Shown one piece after another: positions 37,856 through 50,100 of a DNA stretch of 64,000 bases. Source of the DNA: Clusia tigrina (Eukaryota; Arthropoda; Insecta; Diptera; Clusiidae); the NCBI GenBank assembly GCA_920105625.2, contig OV050030.1, positions 236,127,889 through 236,191,888 of the forward strand, given 5' to 3'. Numbering within the stretch: the first letter of the stretch is position 1; every line of letters starts with the position of its first letter. The position numbers were made by a program, and so were the translations under genes. Under the pieces are notes generated by a model. That model was given only the letters and a program-made list of their open reading frames with translations, ran no database searches and was not told the origin of the DNA.

Positions 37856-37893
37856 ATCAAAGTTTGCAACATACAAATGCTTGTAACTTTTTA
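37831..37893. repeat. Inversion junction (fold-back palindrome)
   Basis: This is the single point where array orientation flips. The forward array stops after TATGT at 37855, which is monomer position 75. The reverse array begins at 37856 with ATCAAAGTTTGCA, the complement of monomer positions 88 down to 76. Positions 37831-37855 and 37869-37893 are perfect 25-bp inverted repeats around the 13-bp spacer 37856-37868. Two mismatches follow, and the palindrome then continues with few differences because both sides are the same satellite. No extra bases are inserted. The breakpoint shows at most a 1-bp microhomology (T). Confidence 0.95.
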
Positions 37894-40300
37894 CAGGAGC
37901 GTCATAAAATCTTGAAATTTTGTAAAAATAAAGTACTCGAGCCTTTTGTCAATTTAAGCTATCGCTCAAAGCTATGCTACCCTTTAGTCCCAAATCAAAC
38001 ACTGATAACACTTCAAATGGCCCTAACTTCTGTATGGTACGTCCTACACCTATCAAAGTTTACAACATACAAATGCTTGTAACTTTTTACTGGAGCGTCA
38101 TAAAACCTTGAAATTTTGTAACAATAAAGTACTCGAGCCTCTTGTCAATTTAAGTTATCGCTCAAAGCTATGCTACCCTTGATTCCCAAATCAAACACTG
38201 ATAAAACATCAAATGGCCCTAACTTCTATATGGTACGTCCTACACCTATCAAAGTTTGCAACATACAAATGCTTGTAACTTTTTACTGGAGCGTCATAAA
38301 ACCTTGAAATTTTGTAACAATAAAGTACTCGAGCCTCTTGTCAATTTAAGCTATCGCTCCAAGCTATGCTACCCTTGAGTCCCAAATCAAACACTGTTAA
38401 AACTTCAAATGGCCCTAACTTCTATACGGTACGTCCTATACCTATCAAAGTTTGCAACATACAAATGCTTGTAACTTTTTAATAGAGCGTCATAAAACCT
38501 TGAAATTTTGTAACAATAAAGTACTCGAGCCTCTTGTCAATTTAAGCTATCGCTCAAAGCTATGCTACCCTTGAGTCCCAACTCAAACACTGATAAAACT
38601 TCAAATGGCCCTAACTTCTATACGGTACGTCCGACACCTATCAAAGTTTGCAACATTCAAATGCTTGTAAATTTTTACTGGAGCGTCATAAAACCTTGAA
38701 ATTTTGTAACAATAAAGTACTCGAGCCTCTTGTCAATTTAAGCTATCGCTCAAAGCTATGCTACCCTTGAGTCCCAAATCAAACACTGATAACACTTCAA
38801 ATGGCCATAACTTCTATATGGTACGTCCTACACCTATCAAAGTTTACAACATACAAATGCTTGTAACTTTTTACTGGAGCGTCATAAAACCTTGAAATTT
38901 TGTAACAATAAAGTACTCGAGCCTCTTGTCAATTTGAGTTATCGTTCAAAGCTATGCTACCCTTGATTCCCAAATCAAACACTGATAAAACATCAAATAG
39001 CCCTAACTTATATATGGTACGTCCTACACCTATCAAAGTTTGCAACATACAAATGCTTGTAACTTTTTACTGGAGCGTCATAAAACCTTGAAATTTTGTA
39101 ACAATAAAGTACTCGAGCCTCTTGTCAATTTAAGCTATCGCTCCAAGCTATGCTACCCTTGAGTCCCAAATCAAACACTGATAAAACTTCAAATGGCCCT
39201 AACTTCTATACAGTATGTCCTATATCCATCAAAGTTTGCAACATACAAATGCTTGTAACTTTTTAATGGAGCGTCATAAAACCTTGAAATTTTGTAACAA
39301 TAAAGTACTCGAGCCTCTTGTCAATTTAAGCTATCGCTCATAGCTATGCTACCCTTGAGTCTCAAATCAAACACTGACAAAGCTTCAAATGGCCCTAATT
39401 CTATATGGTGCGTCCTACACCTATCAAAGTTTGCAACATACAAATGCTTGTAACTTTTTACTGGAGCGTCATAAAACCTTGAAATTTTATAACAATAAAG
39501 GACTCGAGCCTCTTGTCAATTTAAGCTATCGCTCAAAGTTAGGCTACCCTTGAGTCCCAAATCAACCACTGATAAAACTTCAAATGGCCCTAACTTCTAT
39601 ACGGTACGTCCTACACCTATCAAGTTTGCAATATACAAATGCATGTAACTTTTTACTAGAGCGTCATATAATCTTGCAATTTTGTAACAATAAAGTACTC
39701 GAGCCTCTTGTCAATTTAAGTTATCGCTCAAAGCTATGCTACCCTTGAGTCCCAAATCAAACACTGATAAAACTTCAAATGGCCCTAACTTCTATAAGGT
39801 ACGTCCTACACCTATCAAAGCTTGCAACATACAAATGCTTGTAAGTTTTTCCTGGAGCGGCATAAAACCTTCAAATTTTGTAACAATAAAGTACTCGAGC
39901 CTCTTGTCAATTTAAGCTGTTGCTCAAAGCTATGCTACCCTTAAGTCCCAAATCAAACACTGATAAAACTTCAAATGGCCCTAACTTCTATAAGGTACGT
40001 CCTACACCTATCAAATTTTGCAATATACAAATGCATGTAACTTTTTACTGGAGCGTCATAAAATCTTGAAATTTTGTAACAATAAAGTACTCGAGCCTCT
40101 TGTCAATTTAAGCTGTTGCTCAAAGCTATGCTACCCTTAAGTCCCAAATCAAACACTGATAAAACGTCAAATAGCCCTAACTTCTATACGGTACGTCCTA
40201 CACCTATCAAAGTTTGCAACATACAAATGCTTGTAACTTTTTACTGGAGCGTCATAAAACCTTGAAATTTTGTAACAATAAAGTACTCGAGCCTCTTGTC
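37856..40300 (-). repeat. Zone D': right-arm counterpart of D
   Basis: The first monomers after the junction carry GATAACACTTC (38009, 38789) and TTGATTCCCAAATC (about 38190, 38968), mirrors of the GAAGTGTTATC and GGGAATCAAGG monomers at about 33592 and 33420 in the left arm. From 39851 outward the order mirrors the left arm at 36651 inward: AAGGTTTTATGCCGCTCC at 36631 pairs with its complement ending at 39871. Two monomers here have lost one base (CCCTAATTCT near 39395, TATCAAGTTTG near 39618). No long tandem period is evident. Confidence 0.8.
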
Positions 40301-43300
40301 AATTTAAGCTATCGCTCATAGCTATGCTACCCTTGAGTCTCAAATCAAACACTGACAAAGCTTCAAATGGCCCTAACTTCTATACGGTATGTCCTATATC
40401 CATCAAAGTTTGCAAACATACAAATGCTTGTAACTTTTTAATGGAGCGTCATAAAACCTTGAAATTTTGTAACAATAAAGTACTCGAGCCTCTTGTCAAT
40501 TTAAGCTATCGCTCATAGCTATGCTACCCTTGAGTCTCAAATCAAACACTGACAAAGCTTCAAATGTCCCTAACTTCTATACGGTACGTCCTACACCTAT
40601 AAAAGTTTGCAACATTCAAATGCTTGTAACTTTTTACTGGAGCGTCATAAAACCTTGAAATTTTATAACAATAAAGGACTCGAGCCTCTTGTCAATTTAA
40701 GCTATCGCTCAAAGTTAGGCTACCCTTGAGTCCCAAATCAACCACTGATAAAACTTCAAATGGTCCTAACTTCTATACGGTACGTCCTACACCTATCAAA
40801 GTTTGCAATATACAAATGCATGTAACTTTTTACTAGAGCGTCATATAATCTTGCAATTTTGTAACAATAAAGTACTCGAGCCTCTTGTCAATTTAAGTTA
40901 TCGCTCAAAGCTATGCTACGCTTGAGTCCCAAATCAAACACTGATAAAACTTCAAATGGCCCTAACTTCTATAAGGTACGTCCTACACCTATCAAAGCTT
41001 GCAACATACAAATGCTTGTAAGTTTTTCCTGGAGCGGCATAAAACCTTCAAATTTTGTAACAATAAAGTACTCGAGCCTCTTGTCAATTTAAGCTGTTGC
41101 TCAAAGCTATGCTACCCTTAAGTCCCAAATCAAACACTGATAAAACTTCAAATGGCCCTAACTTCTATAAGGTACGTCCTACACCTATCAAAGTTTGCAA
41201 TATACAAATGCATGTAACTTTTTACTGGAGCGTCATAAAATCTTGAAATTTTGTAACAATAAAGTACTCGAGCCTCTTGTCAATTTAAGCTGTTGCTCAA
41301 AGCTATGCTACCCTTAAGTCCCAAATCAAACACTGATAGAACGTCAAATAGCCCTAACTTCTATACGGTACGTCCTACACCTATCAAAGTTTGCAACATA
41401 CAAATGCTTGTAACTTTTTACTGGAGCGTCATAAAACCTTGAAATTTTGTAACAATAAAGTACTCGAGCCTCTTGTCAATTTAAGCTATCGCTCAAAGCT
41501 ATGCTACCCTTGAGTCCCAAATCAAACACTGATAAAACTTCAAATGGCCCTAACTTCTATACGGTACGTCCTACACCTATCATAGTTTGCAACATACAAA
41601 TGCTTGTAACTTTTTACTGGAGCGTATAAAACCTTGAAATTTTGTAAAAATAAAGTACTCGAGCCTCTTCTCAATTTAAGCTATCGCTCAAAGCTATGCT
41701 ACCCTTGAGTCCCAAATCAAACACTGATAAAACTTCAAATGGCCCTAACTTCTATACGATACGTCCTACACCTATCAAAGTTTGCAACATACAAATGCTT
41801 GTAACTTTTTACTGGAGCATCATAAAACCTTGAAATTTTGCAAAAATAAAGTACTCGAACCTCTTGTCAATTTAAGTTATCGCTCAAAGCTATGCTACCC
41901 TTGAGTCCCAAGTCAAACACTGATAAAACTTCAAATGGCCCTAACTTCTATACGGTACGTCCTACACCTATCACAGTTTGCAACATACAAATGCTTGTAA
42001 CTTTTTACTGGAGCGTCATAAAACCTTGAAATTTTGTAACAATAAAGTACTCGAGCCTCTTGTAAATTTAAGTTATCGCTCAAAGCTATGCTACCCTTGA
42101 GTCCCAAGTCAAACACTGATAAAACTTCAAATGGCCCTAACTTCTATAAGGTACGTCCTACACCTATCAAAGTTTGCAACATACAAATGCTTGTAACTTT
42201 TTACTGGAGCGTCATAAAACCTTGAAATTTTGTAACAATAAAGTACTCGAGCCTCTTGTCAATTTAAGCTATCGCTCCAAGCTATGCTACCCTTGAGTCC
42301 CAAATCAAACACTGATAAAACTTCAAATGGCCCTAACTTCTATACGGTACGTCCTATACCTGTCAAAGTTTGCAACATACAAATGCTTGTAACTTTTTAA
42401 TAGAGCGTCATAAAACCTTGAAATTTTGTAACAATAAAGTACTCGAGCCTCTTGTCAATTTAAGCTATCGCTCAAAGTTAGGCTACCCTTGAGTCCCAAA
42501 TCAACCACTGATAAAACTTCAAATGGTCCTAACTTCTATACGGTACGTCCTACACCTATCAAAGTTTGCAATATACAAATGCATGTAACTTTTTACTAGA
42601 GCGTCATATAATCTTGCAATTTTGTAACAATAAAGTACTCGAGCCTCTTGTCAATTTAAGTTATCGCTCAAAGCTATGCTACGCTTGAGTCCCAAATCAA
42701 ACACTGATAAAACTTCAAATGGCCCTAACTTCTATAAGGTACGTCCTACACCTATCAAAGCTTGCAACATACAAATGCTTGTAAGTTTTTCCTGGAGCGG
42801 CATAAAACCTTCAAATTTTGAAACAATAAAGTACTCGAGCCTCTTGTCAATTTAAGCTGTTGCTCAAAGCTATGCTACCCTTAAGTCCCAAATCAAACAC
42901 TGATAAAACTTCAAATGGCCCTAACTTCTATAAGGTACGTCCTACACCTATCAAAGTTTGCAATATACAAATGCATGTAACTTTTTACTGGAGCGTCATA
43001 AAATCTTGAAATTTTGTAACAATAAAGTACTCGAGCCTCTTGTCAATTTAAGCTGTTGCTCAAAGCTATGCTACCCTTAAGTCCCAAATCAAACACTGAT
43101 AAAACGTCAAATAGCCCTAACTTCTATACGGTACGTCCTACACCTATCAAAGTTTGCAACATACAAATGCTTGTAACTTTTTACTGGAGCGTCATAAAAC
43201 CTTGAAATTTTGTAACAATAAAGTACTCGAGCCTCTTGTCAATTTAAGCTATCGCTCAAAGCTATGCTACCCTTGAGTCCCAAATCAAACACTGATAAAA

Positions 43301-45001
43301 CTTCAAATGGCCCTAACTTCTATATGGTACGTCCTACACCTATCATAGTTTGCAACATACAAATGCTTGTAACTTTTTACTGGAGCGTATAAAACCTTGA
43401 AATTTTGTAAAAATAAAGTACTCGAGCCTCTTCTCAATTTAAGCTATCGCTCAAAGCTATGCTACCCTTGAGTCCCAAATCAAACACTGATAAAACTTCA
43501 AATGGCCCTAACTTCTATACGATACGTCCTACACCTATCAAAGTTTGCAACATACAAATGCTTGTAACTTTTTACTGGAGCATCATAAAACCTTGAAATT
43601 TTGCAAAAATAAAGTACTCGAACCTCTTGTCAATTTAAGTTATCGCGCAAAGCTATGCTACCCTTGAGTCCCAAGTCAAACACTGATAAAACTTCAAATG
43701 GCCCTAACTTCTATACGGTACGTCCTACACCTATCACAGTTTGCAACATACAAATGCTTGTAACTTTTTACTGGAGCGTCATAAAACCTTGAAATTTTGT
43801 AACAATAAAGTACTCGAGCCTCTTGTCAATTTAAGTTATCGCTCAAAGCTATGCTACCCTTGAGTCCCAAGTCAAACACTGATAAAACTTCAAATGGCCC
43901 TAACTTCTATAAGGTACGTCCTACACCTATCAAAGTTTGCAACATACAAATGCTTGTAACTTTTTACTGGAGCGTCATAAAACCTTGAAATTTTGTAACA
44001 ATAAAGTACTCGAGCCTCTTGTCAATTTAAGCTATCGCTCCAAGCTATGCTACCCTTGAGTCCCAAATCAAACACTGATAAAACTTCAAATGGCCCTAAC
44101 TTCTATACGGTACGTCCTATACCTGTCAAAGTTTGCAACATACAAATGCTTGTAACTTTTTAATAGAGCGTCATAAAACCTTGAAATTTTGTAACAATAA
44201 AGTACTCGAGCCTCTTGTCAATTTAAGCTATCGCTCAAAGCTATGCTACCCTTGAGTCCCAAGTCAAACACTGATAAAACTTCAAATGGCCCTAACTTCT
44301 ATACGGTACGTGCTACACCTATCAAAGTTTGCAACATTCAAATGCTTGTAACTTTTTACTGGAGCGTCATAAAACCTTGAAATTTTGTAACAATAAAGTA
44401 CTCGAGCCTATTGTCAATTTAAGCTATCGCTCAAAGCTATGCTACCCTTGAGTCCCAAATCAAACACTGATAACACTTCAAATGGCCCTAACTTCTATAC
44501 GGTACGTCCTACACCTATCAAAGTTTACAACATACAAATGCTTGTAACTTTTTACTGGAGCGTCATAAAACCTTGAAATTTTGTAACAATAAAGTACTCG
44601 AGCCTCTTGTCAATTTAAGTTATCGCTCAAAGCTATGCTACCCTTGATTCCCAAATCAAACACTGATAAAACATCAAATGGCCCTAACTTCTATATGGTA
44701 CGTCCTACACCTATCAAAGTTTGCAACATACAAATGCTTGTAACTTTTTACTGGAGCGTCAAAAAACCTTGAAATTTTGTAACAATAAAGTACTCGAGCC
44801 TCTTGTCAATTTAAGCTATCGCTCCAAGCTATGCTACCCTTGAGTCCCAAATCAAACACTGATAAAACTTCAAATGGCCCTAACTTCTATACAGTATGTC
44901 CTATATCCATGAAAGTTTGCAACATACAAATGCTTGTAACTTTTTAATGGAGCGTCATAAAACCTTGAAATTTTGTAACAATAAAGTACTCGAGCCTCTT
45001 G
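40301..45001 (-). repeat. HOR C' copy 1 (24-monomer version, 4702 bp)
   Basis: An offset of 4702 = 24 x 196 - 2 links this copy to the next: AAGCTTGC at 40995 and 45697, and at 42758 and 47460; ACGTCAAATAGCC at 41341 and 46043, and at 43104 and 47806. Within each copy there are two near-identical 9-monomer blocks 1763 bp apart (40995/42758 and 41341/43104). Compared with the following copy it carries 391 bp (two monomers) extra at about 44080-44470, so that 4310 bp, the same period as left zone C, applies outside that insert (TAACACTTC at 44471 and 48781). Confidence 0.86.
40560..44080 (-). repeat. Doubled 9-monomer block (2 x 1763 bp) inside HOR C'
   Basis: AAGCTTGC lies at 40995 and 42758, ACGTCAAATAGCC at 41341 and 43104, and a TATCATAGTTTGC monomer at about 41578 and 43342, all at an offset of 1763 = 9 x 196 - 1. 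The pair recurs intact in the next HOR copy (45697/47460). The left arm shows the related 1764-bp offset in zone D (34562/36326). Outer limits are approximate. Confidence 0.82.
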
Positions 45002-48000
45002 TCAATTTAAGATATCGCTCATAGCTATGCTACCCTTGAGTCCCAAATCAAACACTGACAAAACTTCAAATGGCCCTAACTTCTATATGGTGCGTCCTAC
45101 ACCTATCAAAGTTTGCAACATACAAATGCTTGTAACTTTTTACTGGAGCGTCATAAAACCTTGAAATTTTGTAAAAATAAAGTACTCGAGCCTCTTGTCA
45201 ATTTAAGCTATCGCTCAAAGCTATGCTACCCTTGAATCCCAAATCAAACACTGAGAAAACTTCAAATGTCCCTAACTTCTATGCGGTACGTCCTACACCT
45301 ATAAAAGTTTGCAACTTTCAAATGCTTGTAACTTTTTACTGAAGCGTCATAAAACCTTGAAATTTTATAACAATAAAGGACTCGAGCCTCTTGTCAATTT
45401 AAGCTATCGCTCAAAGTTAGGCTACCCTTGAGTCCCAAATCAACCACTGATAAAACTTCAAATGGCCTTAACTTCTATACGGTACGTCCTACACCTATCA
45501 AAGTTTGCAATATTTAAATGCATGTAACTTTTTACTAGAGCGTCATATAATCTTGAAATTTTGTAACAATAAAGTACTCGAGCCTCTTGTCAATTTAAGT
45601 TATCGCTCAAAGCTATGCTACGCTTGAGTCCCAAATCAAACACTGATAAAACTTCAAATGGCCCTAACTTCTATAAGGTACGTCCTACACCTATCAAAGC
45701 TTGCAACATACAAATGCTTGTAAGTTTTTCCTGGAGCGGCATAAAACCTTCAAATTTTGTAACAATAAAGTACTCGAGCCTCTTGTCAATTTAAGCTGTT
45801 GCTCAAAGCTATGCTACCCTTAAGTCCCAAATCAAACACTGATAAAACTTCAAATGGCCCTAACTTCTATAAGGTACGTCCTACACCTATCAAAGTTTGC
45901 AATATACAAATGCATGTAACTTTTTACTGGAGCGTCATAAAATCTTGAAATTTTGTAACAATAAAGTACTCGAGCCTCTTGTCAATTTAAGCTGTTGCTC
46001 AAAGCTATGCTACCCTTAAGTCCCAAATCAAACACTGATAAAACGTCAAATAGCCCTAACTTCTATACGGTACGTCCTACACCTATCAAAGTTTGCAACA
46101 TACAAATGCTTGTAACTTTTTACTGGAGCGTCATAAAACCTTGAAATTTTGTAACAATAAAGTACTCGAGCCTCTTGTCAATTTAAGCTATCGCTCAAAG
46201 CTATGCTACCCTTGAGTCCCAAATCAAACACTGATAAAACTTCAAATGGCCCTAACTTCTATATGGTACGTCCTACACCTATCATAGTTTGCAACATACA
46301 AATGCTTGTAACTTTTTACTGGAGCGTATAAAACCTTGAAATTTTGTAAAAATAAAGTACTCGAGCCTCTTCTCAATTTAAGCTATCGCTCAAAGCTATG
46401 CTACCCTTGAGTCCCAAATCAAACACTGATAAAACTTCAAATGGCCCTAACTTCTATACGATACGTCCTACACCTATCAAAGTTTGCAACATACAAATGC
46501 TTGTAACTTTTTACTGGAGCATCATAAAACCTTGAAATTTTGCAAAAATAAAGTACTCGAACCTCTTGTCAATTTAAGTTATCGCTCAAAGCTATGCTAC
46601 CCTTGAGTCCCAAGTCAAACACTGATAAAACTTCAAATGGCCCTAACTTCTATACGGTACGTCCTACACCTATCACAGTTTGCAACATACAAATGCTTGT
46701 AACTTTTTACTGGAGCGTCATAAAACCTTGAAATTTTGTAACAATAAAGTACTCGAGCCTCTTGTCAATTTAAGTTATCGCTCAAAGCTATGCTACCCTT
46801 GAGTCCCAAGTCAAACACTGATAAAACTTCAAATGGCCCTAACTTCTATAAGGTACGTCCTACACCTATCAAAGTTTGCAACATACAAATGCTTGTAACT
46901 TTTTACTGGAGCGTCATAAAACCTTGAAATTTTGTAACAATAAAGTACTCGAGCCTCTTGTCAATTTAAGCTATCGCTCCAAGCTATGCTACCCTTGAGT
47001 CCCAAATCAAACACTGATAAAACTTCAAATGGCCCTAACTTCTATACGGTACGTCCTATACCTGTCAAAGTTTGCAACATACAAATGCTTGTAACTTTTT
47101 AATAGAGCGTCATAAAACCTTGAAATTTTGTAACAATAAAGTACTCGAGCCTCTTGTCAATTTAAGCTATCGCTCAAAGTTAGGCTACCCTTGAGTCCCA
47201 AATCAACCACTGATAAAACTTCAAATGGTCCTAACTTCTATACGGTACGTCCTACACCTATCAAAGTTTGCAATATACAAATGCATGTAACTTTTTACTA
47301 GAGCGTCATATAATCTTGCAATTTTGTAACAATAAAGTACTCGAGCCTCTTGTCAATTTAAGTTATCGCTCAAAGCTATGCTACGCTTGAGTCCCAAATC
47401 AAACACTGATAAAACTTCAAATGGCCCTAACTTCTATAAGGTACGTCCTACACCTATCAAAGCTTGCAACATACAAATGCTTGTAAGTTTTTCCTGGAGC
47501 GGCATAAAACCTTCAAATTTTGTAACAATAAAGTACTCGAGCCTCTTGTCAATTTAAGCTGTTGCTCAAAGCTATGCTACCCTTAAGTCCCAAATCAAAC
47601 ACTGATAAAACTTCAAATGGCCCTAACTTCTATAAGGTACGTCCTACACCTATCAAAGTTTGCAATATACAAATGCATGTAACTTTTTACTGGAGCGTCA
47701 TAAAATCTTGAAATTTTGTAACAATAAAGTACTCGAGCCTCTTGTCAATTTAAGCTGTTGCTCAAAGCTATGCTACCCTTAAGTCCCAAATCAAACACTG
47801 ATAAAACGTCAAATAGCCCTAACTTCTATACGGTACGTCCTACACCTATCAAAGTTTGCAACATACAAATGCTTGTAACTTTTTACTGGAGCGTCATAAA
47901 ACCTTGAAATTTTGTAACAATAAAGTACTCGAGCCTCTTGTCAATTTAAGCTATCGCTCAAAGCTATGCTACCCTTGAGTCCCAAATCAAACACTGATAA

Positions 48001-50100
48001 AACTTCAAATGGCCCTAACTTCTATATGGTACGTCCTACACCTATCATAGTTTGCAACATACAAATGCTTGTAACTTTTTACTGGAGCGTATAAAACCTT
48101 GAAATTTTGTAAAAATAAAGTACTCGAGCCTCTTCTCAATTTAAGCTATCGCTCAAAGCTATGCTACCCTTGAGTCCCAAATCAAACACTGATAAAACTT
48201 CAAATGGCCCTAACTTCTATACGATACGTCCTACACCTATCAAAGTTTGCAACATACAAATGCTTGTAACTTTTTACTGGAGCATCATAAAACCTTGAAA
48301 TTTTGCAAAAATAAGGTACTCGAACCTCTTGTCAATTTAAGTTATCGCTCAAAGCTATGCTACCCTTGAGTCCCAAGTCAAACACTGATAAAACTTCAAA
48401 TGGCCCTAACTTCTATACGGTACGTCCTACACCTATCACAGTTTGCAACATACAAATGCTTGTAACTTTTTACTGGAGCGTCATAAAACCTTGAAATTTT
48501 GTAACAATAAAGTACTCGAGCCTCTTGTCAATTTAAGTTATCGCTCAAAGCTATGCTACCCTTGAGTCCCAAGTCAAACACTGATAAAACTTTAAATGGC
48601 CCTAACTTCTATAAGGTACGTCCTACACCTATCAAAGTTTGCAACATACAAATGCTTGTAACTTTTTACTGGAGCGTCATAAAACCTTGAAATTTTGTAA
48701 CAATAAAGTACTCGAGCCTCTTGTCAATTTAAGCTATCGCTCCAAGCTATGCTACCCTTGAGTCCCAAATCAAACACTGATAACACTTCAAATGGCCCTA
48801 ACTTCTATACGGTACGTCCTACACCTATCAAAGTTTACAACATACAAATGCTTGTAACTTTTTACTGGAGCGTCATAAAACCTTGAAATTTTGTAACAAT
48901 AAAGTACTCGAGCCTCTTGTCAATTTAAGTTATCGCTCAAAGCTATGCTACCCTTGATTCCCAAATCAAACACTGATAAAACATCAAATGGCCCTAACTT
49001 CTATATGGTACGTCCTACACCTATCAAAGTTTGCAACATACAAATGCTTGTAACTTTTTACTGGAGCGTCAAAAAACCTTGAAATTTTGTAACAATAAAG
49101 TACTCGAGCCTCTTGTCAATTTAAGCTATCGCTCCAAGCTATGCTACCCTTGAGTCCCAAATCAAACACTGATAAAACTTCAAATGGCCCTAACTTCTAT
49201 ACGGTATGTCCTATATCCATGAAAGTTTGCAACATACAAATGCTTGTAACTTTTTAATGGAGCGTCATAAAACCTTGAAATTTTGTAACAATAAAGTACT
49301 CGAGCCTCTTGTCAATTTAAGATATCGCTCATAGCTATGCTACCCTTGAGTCCCAAATCAAACACTGACAAAACTTCAAATGGCCCTAACTTCTATATGG
49401 TGCGTCCTACACCTATCAAAGTTTGCAACATACAAATGCTTGTAACTTTTTACTGGAGCGTTATAAAACCTTGAAATTTTGTAAAAATAAAGTACTCGAG
49501 CCTCTTGTCAATTTAAGCTATCGCTCAAAGCTATGCTACCCTTGAATCCCAAATCAAACACTGAGAAAACTTCAAATGTCCCTAACTTCTATGCGGTACG
49601 TCCTACACCTATAAAAGTTTGCAACTTTCAAATGCTTGTAACTTTTTACTGGAGCGTCATAAAACCTTGAAATTTTATAACAATAAAGGACTCGAGCCTC
49701 TTGTCAATTTAAGCTATCGCTCAAAGTTAGGCTACCCTTGAGTCCCAAATCAACCACTGATAAAACTTCAAATGGCCTTAACTTCTATACGGTACGTCCT
49801 ACACCTATCAAAGTTTGCAATATTTAAATGCATGTAACTTTTTACTAGAGCGTCATATAATCTTGAAATTTTGTAACAATAAAGTACTCGAGCCTCTTGT
49901 CAATTTAAGTTATCGCTCAAAGCTATACTACCCTTGAGTCCCAAATCAAAGCCTGATAAAACTTCAAATGGCCCTAACTTCTATAAGGTACGTCCTACAC
50001 CTATCAAAGCTTGCAACATACAAATGCTTGTAAGTTTTTCCTGGAGCGGCTTAAAACCTTGAAATTTTGTAACAATAAAGTACTCGAGCCTCTTGTCAAT
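45002..50100 (-). repeat. HOR C' copy 2 and edge of zone C'
   Basis: This is collinear with copy 1 at an offset of 4702 to about 48770, then at 4310 to about 50010 (AAGCTTGC at 45697 and 50007). The last monomers (AAAGCCTGAT at about 49949, GAGCGGCTTAAAACC at about 50044) are exact mirrors of left-arm 26841-26950, which gives the collinear axis used in the findings. The right arm has one instance of GCGGCTTAAAACC where the left arm has two (26841 and 31152). Confidence 0.85.

Noticed and set aside
37831..37893. Hairpin transposon or MITE at the junction
   Set aside because: Both sides are ordinary satellite, with no target-site duplication and no unique internal sequence. The inverted repeat is simply the array meeting itself.
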